DNA of 33,368 bases from JBKQWK01 sp052139595 (GCA_052139595.1 JBKQWK010000290.1:1-33368), one strand, 5' to 3'. Numbered from the stretch's first letter, positions 8,217 to 16,928 are shown. The notes: a model not told the origin generated them from the sequence alone. Numbers and translations are program-made.

Positions 8217-8430
8217 GGCAGAGAGCGCCGCCAATTGAAACTCGCGCCAGACTGGACGACACAAGCTACGCCCAACCAAAGTGGCCGCCGCGGGCGGCAC
8301 TCTCCGCTTGCTGCTTCGCACTCCTCGTCCGCAACTCGACAAGCCTGGCCACCTCTACCTGCCTGCTAGTCAACATTCTCCGTTGGTGCCCGAACCTGCA
8401 CCCAGTCCAAACGTACACGCCACTCTGCGG

Positions 8431-8442
8431 GACAGGCCTGTC
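8431..8442. other. 12-bp perfect palindrome GACAGGCCTGTC
   Basis: Lies 20 bases beyond the stop of the zinc-ribbon gene, in the 245-base gap before the transpeptidase gene. Could be a protein-binding site or part of a transcript end. No loop and no T-run, so it is not a convincing terminator. The rest of the gap (8217-8461) shows nothing clear. Confidence 0.25.
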
Positions 8443-8461
8443 AAACGGGTGTATGAGTGGC

Positions 8462-9259
8462 TTAAAGATTCTTCAGCTGTGTCGCCGCCGCTTTGCCACT
8501 AGCCGAGGTAGAGTCAATCTTGATTGCCTGCTGATAGAGCTGCTTGGCCTGGGCAATCTCGGAGTTCGCCTGCGCTGTTTTGCCGGCCTGTTTGTCCATC
8601 TGCCCGGCCATGTTGACGAAATTACCCTTGTCAAGCAACGCCGCCTGATCTTTCGGCGACTTCTTCAACACCAGATCGATCTGTGTAATGGCGCCTTGAA
8701 TGTTGCCGGCGTAGAAGAGCGAGTTGGCCAGGTCGGTACCCACGCCCGGGTCACCCGGCTGCTTGTTCCAGGCGGCTTGCAGGACCTTGGCAGCAGCGGC
8801 AAACCACGGCGCCGCCGCAGTGAAGTTACCGCTGCTGACGTAGGGCGCGCCCTGCTGGTAGTAGCCGCTGGCGCGCGTCACGAGATCGCTGTAGGTGCCG
8901 CTGAGATCGGGGTTCGCCGGCGCCGATGCCGATGCCGTGGCCGTGGGCGTACCGGCACTTGAGGAACCGTGATCGTAAATGACGAAGACGGCGGCGACAA
9001 CGGCAACCAGAACAACGGCGGCACTGATCCAGATCAGTCTCGCCGAAGGCGACCGGCGCGGTCGCGGTGAGACCTGACGCGTATCTTCGCCCGGCGTCTG
9101 AGCTTGGCGGGCATCTTCGCTGCGCGGCGAGGCATGGCCAGCTTCTTCGCCAATCTCCGCCGCGCCAGAGCGATGAGCCCGCACTGCCGCCAAGTTGGTG
9201 CCGCACTCCGGACAGAACTTTGCGTCGCCGGCATTGAACCCGCATTCGGGGCAGAACAT
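8462..9259 (-). CDS. Zinc-ribbon, single-span membrane protein with TPR-like extracytoplasmic domain
   Basis: A 265-residue protein. The N-terminus holds a double CPECG zinc ribbon (C3, C6, C16, C19), followed by a charged linker, one membrane span (LIWISAAVVLVAVVAAVFVI, about 73-95) and an extracytoplasmic helical domain. That domain reads as TPR-like repeats: YYQQGAPYVSSGNFTAAAPW, AWNKQPGDPGVGTDLANSLF and AKQLYQQAIKIDSTSASGKA. This architecture (cytoplasmic zinc ribbon, anchor, TPR) is widespread and usually unnamed; it may scaffold a protein complex. The ATG at 9259 has GAGGAGAAAGG just upstream. It is in the same orientation as the transpeptidase gene, with 245 bases between them, so a shared transcript is uncertain. 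No enzymatic motif is seen. Confidence 0.75.
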   Translation of the reverse strand: MFCPECGFNAGDAKFCPECGTNLAAVRAHRSGAAEIGEEAGHASPRSEDARQAQTPGEDTRQVSPRPRRSPSARLIWISAAVVLVAVVAAVFVIYDHGSSSAGTPTATASASAPANPDLSGTYSDLVTRASGYYQQGAPYVSSGNFTAAAPWFAAAAKVLQAAWNKQPGDPGVGTDLANSLFYAGNIQGAITQIDLVLKKSPKDQAALLDKGNFVNMAGQMDKQAGKTAQANSEIAQAKQLYQQAIKIDSTSASGKAAATQLKNL

Positions 9260-9431
9260 AAGCCTTTCTCCTCGTCGATCTGGTGCCGCAAGTCCCGGCT
9301 CGGGCAGCTTGCAGCTCGTGCCTGAAGGCTCCCACCGCTAATTGTACTGCAAGGTGGCGCCGCGCGTTGATGCCACGGCGCGGCAACGCGTCACGGCGGC
9401 CCGCAGTAGCGGCCTACTTGCTCACTGATGC

Positions 9432-10820
9432 TCAGTGATGGAAGCTCGCCGAGCCCGCCGACCTGATGGGTTTGACCTGCGCGCTCAGGCGCGGCAGCGC
9501 CCGGCGAAGGTCGGCCAGCAGCAGGTCAGCGAGATCGTGCGTGAAGCCGTGCCGCACGACGATGCGCAGCACGGCCAGATCTTCGCGGTCCTTGGGAAAC
9601 GTGTACGCCGGCACCAGCCAGCCCCGCTCGCGCAGGGCAGCGGCCACGTCAAAAACAGAGTAGTTGCTCACGGGCTGACGGAGTCTGAAGGCGAACACCG
9701 GCAGTTCGTCGCCCTGGCTGAGCAGCGCGAACGGTCCCAGCTCGGCGATGCCGGCAGAGAGATAGGTGGCCACATCACGAGCATAGCCCTGCACTTTGCA
9801 GAAGCCGGCGAAGCCCAGGCGCACGAACGTGTAATACTGAGCCACCACCTGGGCGCCGGGACGCGAGAAGTTGAGGGCAAACGTCGGCATTTCGTCACCC
9901 AGATAGTTGACCCAGAAGATGAGATCCTCGGGCAAGGCCGCAGCATCGCGCCAGACGATCCAGCCGACGCCCGGGTAGACAAGGCCGTACTTGTGGCCCG
10001 ACGTGTTGATCGATTGCACGCGCGGCAGACGAAAGTCCCACACCAGGTCAGGATCGAGGAAGGGAGCGATCATGCCCCCGGAGGCGCCGTCGACGTGCAC
10101 GGGAATGTCGAGGCCGCTCGCCTGCTGGAGTTCATCCAGGGCAGCACAGATTTCGGCCACCGGCTCGTAACTGCCGTCCAGAGTTGAGCCAAGCACAGCA
10201 ACCACGGCGATCGTGTTTTCATCGCAACGAGCCACAGCCTCGGCCGCCGAGAGGTGGTAACACTCGCCGGCCAGCGGCACCAGGCGCGGCTCCACGTCCC
10301 AGTAGGCGGCGAACTTCTCCCAGCAGACTTGCACGTTGGCGCCCATGACGATGTTGGGCCGATCACTGGGCTTGCCTTGCGCCTGGCGCCGCTTCTGCCA
10401 GCGACGCTTCAAGGCCAGCCCACCGAGCATTGCCGCCTCGCTCGAGCCGGTGGTGGAGCAGCCGGTCACCTGGGCCAGGTCTGGCGCTCGCCAGAGGGCC
10501 GCCAGCATATTCACACAGCGCTGCTCAAGCGCTGCCGTCTGGGGGTACTCATCCTTGTCGATCATGTTCTTGTCGAGTGTTTCGGCCATCAGACGCTGAG
10601 CTTGCGGCTCCATCCACGTGGTTACAAACGTGGCCAGATTGAGACGCGCATTGCCGTCGAGCATGAGTTCGTCGTGGACGAACTGGTAGGCGGCTGCGGC
10701 AGAAATCTCACTCTCAGGTAGACGGTTACGCGGCAGACTGCCAACCCCTTGCCCGAGCACGGGATCGAGAATCAGGTCGCGCTCTGGCTGTGATGGTCCA
10801 CGCGGATGCTTAAGAGCCAT
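9432..10820 (-). CDS. gadB: Glutamate decarboxylase (PLP-dependent, group II)
   Basis: Decarboxylates glutamate to GABA and consumes a proton; commonly used for acid resistance or GABA metabolism in the cytoplasm. The 462 residues equal the usual GadB length. Motifs: LPESEISAAAAYQFVHDELM, WMEPQAQRLMAETLDKNMID and EYPQTAALEQRCVNML near the N-terminus; GCSTTGSSEAAMLGGLALKR (cofactor phosphate); HVDGASGGMIAPF with the Asp that contacts the PLP ring (D244); and SGHKYGLVYPGVGW with the Schiff-base Lys (K277). The ATG at 10820 is preferred because GGGAGG lies nine bases upstream; an in-frame start at 10889 would add 23 atypical residues. No glutamate/GABA antiporter gene is adjacent. The divergent neighbour is dacB. 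Confidence 0.95.
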   Translation of the reverse strand: MALKHPRGPSQPERDLILDPVLGQGVGSLPRNRLPESEISAAAAYQFVHDELMLDGNARLNLATFVTTWMEPQAQRLMAETLDKNMIDKDEYPQTAALEQRCVNMLAALWRAPDLAQVTGCSTTGSSEAAMLGGLALKRRWQKRRQAQGKPSDRPNIVMGANVQVCWEKFAAYWDVEPRLVPLAGECYHLSAAEAVARCDENTIAVVAVLGSTLDGSYEPVAEICAALDELQQASGLDIPVHVDGASGGMIAPFLDPDLVWDFRLPRVQSINTSGHKYGLVYPGVGWIVWRDAAALPEDLIFWVNYLGDEMPTFALNFSRPGAQVVAQYYTFVRLGFAGFCKVQGYARDVATYLSAGIAELGPFALLSQGDELPVFAFRLRQPVSNYSVFDVAAALRERGWLVPAYTFPKDREDLAVLRIVVRHGFTHDLADLLLADLRRALPRLSAQVKPIRSAGSASFHH

Positions 10821-11051
10821 TGCCAAGTGCCTCCCTTGTTGCCTGCAGCCTGCCGTCCAGCCCGCGGTGCTTTGCCTGGAGTATCTCACATGAGATGGTT
10901 GCTGGAGCCGCCGTCAGATGGGCAGACCCGGACGGCATCGGCGTCGACCTCTTTGTGCCCGGGCTCGCGCTTGGCGACGACGTGCGCGATACTTGCAGTC
11001 ACGTGACCGGCCTCTCACCGACAGAGGATCGCGCCGCCAGTGAAGGAGATC

Positions 11052-12356
11052 ATGACCGCACATTCACGCCCGCAAGCCAGAGCGATCATCGTCGTTGTGC
11101 TGGTGGCAGTTGCGGCGGCACTCTCGCTGGCAGTTCCCGCACACGCCGCTGCCGGCGGCGTGCAAATCCGCATCGCCAAGGCCCTCACAAATCAGTACAT
11201 CTCTCCCCGCACGACCTCCATCGAAGTGTGGGATCAAACCGCGAATCGCGTTGTCTACAGCCTCAATGCGACGAGTCCACGCGTCCCCGCCTCCAACCTC
11301 AAGCTCACGACGGCGGCGACGGCGCTGACCCTGTGGGGCGCCGGTCACCGCTTCAAGACGGAACTGTTTACCTCTGCGCTACCGCTAAAGTGGCCGGCCG
11401 GCATCGGCCAGATCAACGGCAACATCTATCTCAAGGGCTTCGGCGACCCCAGTCTCTCGACCATCACCTACCAGCACCAGGTGCTCGACATGAAGACGTC
11501 GTCGCTCGAGTCATTTGTCACCAGCCTGAAGAAGTTGGGAGTCACTTGCATCACCGGTTCCGTGGTCGCCGACGACAGCTACTTTGACCGTCTCCGCAGT
11601 TGCCCGGGCTGGCAGCCCGACTTCGTTGAGGATCAGATTGGCTCGCTCTCGGCTCTCACTTTGAACGAGGGCGGCGGCGACACGCCGGTGATGAGTTCGC
11701 CTCTGTATGCGGCCGCCGAGCTCACGACGATGATCGAGCAGGCCGGTATCCCCGTCGACGGAACACCGTACATCGGTACAGTCCCTGCCGGCAGCGTACT
11801 CGTCCACACGGATTTGTCAGCTCCCCTGGCGACTCTCCTTCGCCACATGGACCAGCGGAGCGACAACTTCTTTGCCGAGATGTTTGCCAAGGGACTGGGC
11901 GCTTCCTTTGGCGGTGCTGGGACCACGGCTGCCGGCGTCGGCGTTATTCGCGGCTTCCTCGCCGACTGTGGCATCGCCGGCACCAACGTCCGCCTCTATG
12001 ACGGATCCGGCTTGAGCTACTGGGATCGCCTCTCGGCCGCTGGCCTGATCCAGCTGCTACGCGTCATGGCGGCCGGGCCGGACGCGCAACCCTACGCCGC
12101 CTCGTTGAGTATCGCCGGCAAAGACGGCACGCTCATCGAGCGCATGCGTCATACCGCTGCTCAGAACAACTTGATCGGCAAAACCGGGACGCTGGACGTG
12201 GCCTCGTGTTTATCGGGCTACGTCACCAGCGCCAATCACCATCACCTCGTGTTTTCGCTGCTCATGAACGGCGCACCGGTGGCGGAGGACAACGCCGTCA
12301 CCGCCCAGAATGCCATCGGCGTCGCTCTGGCGACGGCCTCGCTACCTGGCGGCTGA
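11052..12356 (+). CDS. dacB: D-alanyl-D-alanine carboxypeptidase/endopeptidase, PBP4 (peptidase S13) type
   Basis: An exported 434-residue penicillin-binding protein that trims peptidoglycan stem peptides. It has a Sec signal peptide (RAIIVVVLVAVAAALSLAVP-AHA). The serine-hydrolase triad motifs are present: SNLK (S81-K84), SDN (270-272, in RSDNFFAEM) and KTG (377-379, in GKTGTLD). Other S13 marks are NGNIYLKGFGDPSLS, SALTLNEGGGD, DGSGLSYWDRLS and SGYV near the end. The length is near the family norm (about 430-480). The ATG at 11052 follows AAGGAG at a short three-base spacing; a GTG at 11040 is possible. The gene is transcribed away from gadB across 230 bases, and converges on the ThrE-like gene. 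Confidence 0.93.
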   Translation: MTAHSRPQARAIIVVVLVAVAAALSLAVPAHAAAGGVQIRIAKALTNQYISPRTTSIEVWDQTANRVVYSLNATSPRVPASNLKLTTAATALTLWGAGHRFKTELFTSALPLKWPAGIGQINGNIYLKGFGDPSLSTITYQHQVLDMKTSSLESFVTSLKKLGVTCITGSVVADDSYFDRLRSCPGWQPDFVEDQIGSLSALTLNEGGGDTPVMSSPLYAAAELTTMIEQAGIPVDGTPYIGTVPAGSVLVHTDLSAPLATLLRHMDQRSDNFFAEMFAKGLGASFGGAGTTAAGVGVIRGFLADCGIAGTNVRLYDGSGLSYWDRLSAAGLIQLLRVMAAGPDAQPYAASLSIAGKDGTLIERMRHTAAQNNLIGKTGTLDVASCLSGYVTSANHHHLVFSLLMNGAPVAEDNAVTAQNAIGVALATASLPGG

Positions 12357-12416
12357 TCGGTCGCTCTCGCTCACCGGCGGATGATCGGTCGCTCATCTCG
12401 CCTGGCGATCATCCGC
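12354..12416. terminator. Inverted and direct repeats between convergent genes, candidate transcript end
   Basis: A perfect 11-bp inverted repeat, GCGGATGATCG (12377-12387) and CGATCATCCGC (12406-12416), with an 18-base loop. It sits between the stop of dacB and the end of the ThrE-like gene, whose last codons it overlaps. A 13-bp direct repeat TGATCGGTCGCTC (12354-12366 and 12382-12394) overlaps it; the first copy contains the dacB stop. There is no T-run, so it would be a non-classical or Rho-assisted end. Confidence 0.45.
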
Positions 12417-13677
12417 GACGGCCAAAGCGCGGCAGCCGAGGCGGCAGCGCCAGTGGCTCGGCCACCTGCTCGCCCACCGACAGAGGTGCCACGATCGCTT
12501 CGGCGATCGTCGACCCAACCACGAGCGCCATTGCAATCAGCAGCGTTGTCACGACGACGTTAATGCCGCTGGCACCTCCATTGCTGACCAGACTGAAAAC
12601 ACCGCGGAAGCCCAGCGCTCCCGGCACCAGCACCGTCAGACCGGGCACCGTAATCGTCGCCTTGGCATGGTGCAAATAGCGAGAGTAGGCGTTGCCGGCC
12701 AGGCCAACGGCCAGACTGGCAACGCCGACTCCGAACGTTGCCCCCAGCGCCCAGACGCCGACGCGACTGGCCACCGTCGCCACAACGACGGCGGCAAAGA
12801 CCCAGCCGAGGTCGCGGCGGCGAGCATTCTCGGAAACCGAGAATGCCAGGGCCGCGCCGATGACGGCCAGAACCAGCATCGCCGACGTGGCGCCATGCGC
12901 CCCCCCGAGGACAGGCAGCTCGTGAAGCCGGCTGAAGGCCGTCCAGACGACCGCCACACCGACGCTCAAGTTGACGAGCGTCATAACCGCCCCAGCCAGC
13001 CGTGCGGTGCCCGAGATGACATCACCGGCGGCGAGTTCGGCAACCCCCTGCGTAATACGCAAGCCGGGCAGCAGCTGCACAATGGCGGCCAGAACGACCG
13101 TCGGTGCGTCAAAGCGATGCAGCACGTGAGCGAGAAGCAGCGCCAGGAAAGCGGCGATCGCCGCTGAAGCGAGTTCGAGCAGGCCCTGCAGACGGCTGCT
13201 GCGCGCGGCGAGGCCGTAAAAGAGAGCCACCGCCAGCCCGATCGTCATCGCCACGGCCGCTTCACGGGCGCCGCTCCCGAGTAAAAGAGCGATCGCCCCG
13301 GGTCCCAGCGCGCCGGCGGCCAGGCGAAGCACGAGAGAGAAACGCGGTGGATGGACCATCAGTGCCTCGATGGCACGGATGCCTGCCTCGGGGCTGATGC
13401 GGCCTTTGCCAACATCGACGGCAATACTCTGCAGCAAGCCCTGAGTCTCGAGGTCGATGCGCCCGCCGCGAATCGGGATGAAGGTGATGCGCTCCCTGTC
13501 CTGCTCCTCGATGTAGCTGAATTGCACCATCGTCGGCAAGACGAAAAACTGTGCCGCCAGCCCGAGCCCGGCACTACAATCGGCGAGATGCTCTGTCAGC
13601 TCGCCGGCTGTCTGGCCGAGCGGGGCGAGCGCTGACGCCAGGGTTTTCAGAAATTCAACGCGAGGCTCTTCTGCCAT
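12409..13677 (-). CDS. ThrE-family (threonine/serine exporter-like) membrane protein
   Basis: A 422-residue protein. The N-terminal 120 residues are soluble and match the ThrE (PF06738) lead domain: ETLASAL-type start, LADCSAGLGLAAQFFVLPTM and TFIPIRGGRIDLETQGLLQS. About ten membrane spans follow in two blocks. The second block (VGVWALGATFGVGVASLAVG ... TITVPGLTVLVPGALGFRGV) matches the ThrE_2-type domain. So both halves, which are separate genes in some bacteria, are fused here, as in corynebacterial ThrE. The characterised relative exports L-threonine and L-serine; the substrate here is inferred. The start at 13677 has GGAG ten bases upstream. No amino-acid biosynthesis genes are adjacent. 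Confidence 0.85.
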   Translation of the reverse strand: MAEEPRVEFLKTLASALAPLGQTAGELTEHLADCSAGLGLAAQFFVLPTMVQFSYIEEQDRERITFIPIRGGRIDLETQGLLQSIAVDVGKGRISPEAGIRAIEALMVHPPRFSLVLRLAAGALGPGAIALLLGSGAREAAVAMTIGLAVALFYGLAARSSRLQGLLELASAAIAAFLALLLAHVLHRFDAPTVVLAAIVQLLPGLRITQGVAELAAGDVISGTARLAGAVMTLVNLSVGVAVVWTAFSRLHELPVLGGAHGATSAMLVLAVIGAALAFSVSENARRRDLGWVFAAVVVATVASRVGVWALGATFGVGVASLAVGLAGNAYSRYLHHAKATITVPGLTVLVPGALGFRGVFSLVSNGGASGINVVVTTLLIAMALVVGSTIAEAIVAPLSVGEQVAEPLALPPRLPRFGRRG

Positions 13678-13839
13678 CGGCGTTCACTCCGCCTCTTCTT
13701 TCACTTGGATTGAGAGTACAGCATCACGAGGATACAGTACTCAGACACGCTGCGACCGCACCAAGACCAAAATGGTCGCGTTCACGGACGGTCAAAAGAA
13801 ACACCAGACACTGAGGTACCCGCAGATGCAACAAGCGTT

Positions 13840-14301
13840 ATGGCCAAAGGCTCCTTAAGCCCCTGGGTGCGCCTCGCCGCTGTCGCCATCTATGCGCTGG
13901 CGATGGCCGTCGTTGAGGCGATGGTGGTCTACTACCTGCGCGCCCTGTTCGCCTTACAGCACGGCAGCGGGTTCCCGAAGCAGTTCAACTTTCCGCGCGC
14001 CCTCCTCGGACATGAACAGGCACGCGAAGTGGCGACCATCGTCATGCTTATCGCTGTCGGCTACCTGGCGGGCCGCGACTGGTGGCTGAGATTCGCCTAC
14101 TTTCTGTTCGCGTTCGGGGTCTGGGATATTGGCTACTACGCGGCTCTGAAGATCATGCTGGACTGGCCGACGTCGCTGGCGACGCGCGATCTACTCTTTC
14201 TGACACCCTCCCCGTGGTGGGGCCCAGTGTGGGAGCCCGTTCTCGCTTCGATCGCGTTCATTGTGTTTGGCGTGCTCGTCGTGAAGACGCGACAACGCTG
14301 A
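13840..14301 (+). CDS. Small four-span membrane protein of unknown function
   Basis: A 153-residue protein with no recognised family. Predicted spans: about 10-35 (VRLAAVAIYALAMAVVEAMV), 62-78 (ATIVMLIAVGYLAG), 82-104 (WWLRFAYFLFAFGVWDIGYY) and 128-148 (PVLASIAFIVFGVLVV). Conserved-looking charged and aromatic residues lie between them (VVEAMVVYYLR, GRDWWLRF, WDIGYYAALK, PSPWWGPVWEP). The Glu inside the first span and the tryptophan-rich periplasmic loop are notable. It stands alone between the divergent ThrE-like gene and the deacetylase gene. No strong ribosome site was seen before the ATG. Hypothetical membrane proteins of this shape occur in many metagenomic bacteria. Confidence 0.65.
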   Translation: MAKGSLSPWVRLAAVAIYALAMAVVEAMVVYYLRALFALQHGSGFPKQFNFPRALLGHEQAREVATIVMLIAVGYLAGRDWWLRFAYFLFAFGVWDIGYYAALKIMLDWPTSLATRDLLFLTPSPWWGPVWEPVLASIAFIVFGVLVVKTRQR

Positions 14302-14323
14302 CGCCGTCACGAAGGTGTCAGCG
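14296..14323. terminator. Hairpin at the end of the small membrane protein gene
   Basis: CGCTGACGCC (14296-14305) and GGTGTCAGCG (14314-14323) pair with one mismatch across an 8-base loop, right at the stop codon. No T-run follows, so a terminator role is tentative. Confidence 0.35.
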
Positions 14324-14480
14324 CAGCTCACCGGTACGCAATGGTCGCCAAGACAGACCTGAGGTCGACGGCACCAGGCAGATTCACAGCCGGCATTAAG
14401 CAATATGCGTTTTTGATTGTCGTCAGGTTAATTTCCGAGCCCGTGAGACGGATCGCTGCCGGCGGTCACGTTTCGCCTGT

Positions 14481-14486
14481 TATTCT
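14481..14486 (+). promoter_or_regulatory. Candidate -10 box of a leaderless transcript (TATTCT)
   Basis: TATTCT fits the TANNNT -10 pattern and ends six bases before the ATG at 14493. No Shine-Dalgarno sequence lies in between. This is the layout expected for leaderless mRNAs, which are common in actinobacteria. No -35 box is evident. Confidence 0.35.
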
Positions 14487-14492
14487 TTTCGC

Positions 14493-15485
14493 ATGATCGC
14501 CCACCGACGTCATCAGCGCCTGCCGCGAGTCCGCTACCGACACGCCGTCGCCTTGCTCGTCATCGCCGGCATGTTGACAGCGGTGGCCATCCTCGTGGGC
14601 TTGTCCGATGGCCACGATGGCAGCCACGTGGCCGAAGCACTACGAATGCCGGCCGCGCCAGCAGCCACGTTCACACCCGTGCACCAGCCCGTCGCCGCCA
14701 AGCCCACGGTCCCCCCGCCGACGCTCACCGAGCGAGCCGCCGCAGCCACCCTGGCCGCTGAGCGCCGCTGGCGCCAGCCGATCAGCGGCCCCCGCAACCT
14801 GGCCGTGCCGATCCTCATCTTTCACCTCGTGCAGCCGAAGCGGAAGCGCTACTTTGGCAGCATGCGGTACGACTCGGTCACGCCAGGCCTGTTTGCCCGC
14901 GAGGTCAGGTTTTTGTCCAGCCGTGGCTTCACCGCCGTGACCCTGCAGCAGGTCTACGACTTCTGGCACGGCCGCGGCAGACTGCCGCGCCGGCCGGTTG
15001 TCTTCACCTTCGATGACGGCGCGCTCAGCGTCTTCACTCAAGCGGCACCGATCCTGCATCGCTATGGCTGGCCCGGCGTGGCCAACATCATCACCGCCGA
15101 CATCGGTCACCGTGGACGGCTCACGGGAGCGATGATCCGCACGCTCATCGCCCGGGGCTGGGAGATCGACTCACACACCGTGCATCACCTCGACCTGGCC
15201 TGCCTGAGCGGTCACCGTCTGTGGTATGAACTCGCGGCCTCGCGCCGTCGCCTGCACGACCTGTTCGGTGTGCCGGCAAACTTCATCGCCTATCCGCATG
15301 GCGGCTTTACCGCCGCCTCGCTACGGGCCGTGCGCGCGGCCGGCTACCTCGGCGGGACCACCGTCTCGCTCGGCCTCGGTCAGGCCGACGAGATGTTCAC
15401 CCTGGCGCGCATCAACCTCAACAATCCCGGCGCTGCCGCTTTGCTCTCGGTTGCCTCTGGGCAGAGTTCCGGGCCGGGGTCGTGA
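14493..15485 (+). CDS. Membrane-anchored polysaccharide deacetylase (NodB domain, CE4)
   Basis: A 330-residue protein with a short basic N-terminus, one signal anchor (VALLVIAGMLTAVAILVGL, 19-37), a Pro/Ala-rich linker (50-100) and a NodB homology domain. CE4 motifs: FTFDDG (172-177, catalytic base and metal Asp), SHTVHH (227-232, two metal His) and FIAYPHGGF (264-272). The start of the domain, VPILIFHLVQPKRK, is the YH-like first strand. Such enzymes remove N-acetyl groups from peptidoglycan, chitin-like or other surface glycans outside the cell. The GC-rich spacer to the downstream glycosyltransferase gene (81 bases, same strand) allows co-transcription. The start is an ATG with a candidate leaderless promoter. 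Confidence 0.88.
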   Translation: MIAHRRHQRLPRVRYRHAVALLVIAGMLTAVAILVGLSDGHDGSHVAEALRMPAAPAATFTPVHQPVAAKPTVPPPTLTERAAAATLAAERRWRQPISGPRNLAVPILIFHLVQPKRKRYFGSMRYDSVTPGLFAREVRFLSSRGFTAVTLQQVYDFWHGRGRLPRRPVVFTFDDGALSVFTQAAPILHRYGWPGVANIITADIGHRGRLTGAMIRTLIARGWEIDSHTVHHLDLACLSGHRLWYELAASRRRLHDLFGVPANFIAYPHGGFTAASLRAVRAAGYLGGTTVSLGLGQADEMFTLARINLNNPGAAALLSVASGQSSGPGS

Positions 15486-15566
15486 TGGTGATGAGCGCCG
15501 CAGCGGCAGGGACAGGTCCGTCACCGACGGGCTGGCAGAGCCTCGGCCAGCGAAAGGCTGTGCACC

Positions 15567-16850
15567 ATGGCCACACCTGAAGCTGACTCCGAGCTGGCCC
15601 GTTCTGATCGCCGCTCCGCCTGGCAGGCGGCGACAGCGGCCGTGGCCAGCCGTCTGCTCGCTGCTTTCGCGGCCTTTGCCGCTACCTACTGGCTGGCCAG
15701 CCGGCTGGGGCCGGCTCTGCGGCCGGGCCACCGGCGGCTCACTTTCGCCGCAGAGCCGCTGAACTTCATCCTTGGTGCCTGGAAACACTGGGACGGAGAC
15801 TGGTTTATCCTCATCGCTCAGTACGGTTACGATCCCATCCGGGCGGCGTTCTTTCCTCTCTATCCCGACCTCATGCACGTCCTCGCTGTGCCGATCGGCA
15901 ACTATCCTCTGGCCGGTATCCTCATCTCTCTCGTTTGTTACGGCGCTGCCATGGTCGTGCTCTATCGCCTCGTCAAGGCCGATCTTGGTAGTCGCGTCGC
16001 TCTCTGGTCGGTGCTGCTGCTCTCGTTTGCGCCGACGGCCTTCTACTTCCAAGCTGTCTACAGCGAGTCGCTCTTCTTGCTGCTCACGGTGCTCAGCTTC
16101 GCTGCCGGCCGGCAAGGGCGCTGGCTGCTTGCCGGACTCGCCGGTCTGCTTGCCGCCCTGACTCGCAGCGCCGGCCTGCTCTTGGCACTGCCACTCGCCT
16201 GGATGTGGCTCGAACAGCGCCGCGGCCGGCCAATCGTTCTGCCGGGCAGCACGGCTAGCGCTGCCGTGCCGAGTGCAAAACCAAGCCATGTACTCAGCCT
16301 CGGCTGGCTGCTCTTGGTGCCGGCCGGCCTGCTCATTTACATGGCCTACACCTGGTACCGCTTTCACAACGCTCTGCTCTTCATGAGCGCCGAGAAACAC
16401 TGGCACCGCCGATTGGCCTTGCCGACCACGACCGTGATCAACGGCACGCACACCGTGATACAGAGCCTGCGCACGATTGCCGCCCACCCGGCAACGTTCT
16501 TTACGCTCACGCGTCTGCCGTTTCGCGACCAGTGGATCACCGTCAGTAACCTGACCGCCTTCATCGCTCTGCTCATCGGCTTGGCCCTGCTGGCCCTCTG
16601 CTGGCGCAAGCTGCCCAGCGTCTACACCCTGTTTGCCGCCGTCTCCCTGGGGCTGCCGCTCTGTTACCCGACGCCGGGCACGCCGTTACTCAGCCTGCCT
16701 CGTTTCGTGCTCGTCGACTTTCCCCTCTTCATCGCCCTCGCAGCCGTCGTTGCCGAGCACCGCAAGACACGCTGGCTGCTGCTCGTTTTAATGACAGCCG
16801 CCATGCTGCTGTTTACGGCCTGGTTTGCCAACGACATGTGGGTGGCGTAA
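15567..16850 (+). CDS. PIG-V-like integral membrane glycosyltransferase (GT-C fold, probable mannosyltransferase)
   Basis: A 427-residue multi-span protein. After an N-terminal span it has the GT-C signature loop WKHWDGDWFILIAQYGYDP followed by AAFFPLYPDLM (72-103), the WD.DW...IA..GY...AFFPLYP pattern of PIG-V-related bacterial mannosyltransferases. Further membrane helices follow, with YSESLFLLLTVLSF, TRSAGLLLALPLAW and WYRFHNALLFMSAEKHWHR. GT-C enzymes use polyprenyl-phosphate sugars on the outer face of the membrane. The likely donor is polyprenyl-phosphomannose; the acceptor is unknown. GAAAGG lies nine bases upstream of the ATG. It may share a transcript with the deacetylase, and faces a convergent GH76 gene. 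Confidence 0.82.
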   Translation: MATPEADSELARSDRRSAWQAATAAVASRLLAAFAAFAATYWLASRLGPALRPGHRRLTFAAEPLNFILGAWKHWDGDWFILIAQYGYDPIRAAFFPLYPDLMHVLAVPIGNYPLAGILISLVCYGAAMVVLYRLVKADLGSRVALWSVLLLSFAPTAFYFQAVYSESLFLLLTVLSFAAGRQGRWLLAGLAGLLAALTRSAGLLLALPLAWMWLEQRRGRPIVLPGSTASAAVPSAKPSHVLSLGWLLLVPAGLLIYMAYTWYRFHNALLFMSAEKHWHRRLALPTTTVINGTHTVIQSLRTIAAHPATFFTLTRLPFRDQWITVSNLTAFIALLIGLALLALCWRKLPSVYTLFAAVSLGLPLCYPTPGTPLLSLPRFVLVDFPLFIALAAVVAEHRKTRWLLLVLMTAAMLLFTAWFANDMWVA

Positions 16851-16928
16851 CGACGCTTGGCGGCGGCGGCGCTTCGCGGCCGGCCGGCGGCGGCCTGCGG
16901 GAGTCGCTGCGGCGGCCGGCCGGTCCGG
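16851..16928. repeat. GGCCGGCC-rich spacer between convergent genes
   Basis: A 78-base spacer between two converging genes, almost pure G+C. It holds two CGGCCGGCCGG blocks separated by CGGCGGCCTGCGGGAG-like sequence, which can fold in several ways. It may act as a transcription roadblock or terminator for both sides; no T-run is present. Confidence 0.4.

Noticed and set aside
9435..10187. 250-codon plus-strand frame opposite gadB
   Set aside because: Mirror of the strongly conserved decarboxylase sequence; no motif of its own.
10820..11587. 255-codon plus-strand frame overlapping the start of dacB
   Set aside because: Runs in another frame through the dacB signal peptide and catalytic region; low-complexity product.
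14296..14323. Confident Rho-independent terminator
   Set aside because: The stem has a mismatch and no T-run follows, so it is kept only as a low-confidence hairpin.
15321..16487. 388-codon open frame on the minus strand opposite the glycosyltransferase and deacetylase genes
   Set aside because: It lies antisense to two genes with clear motifs and has a Glu/Gln/Arg-rich composition typical of shadow frames in GC-rich DNA.
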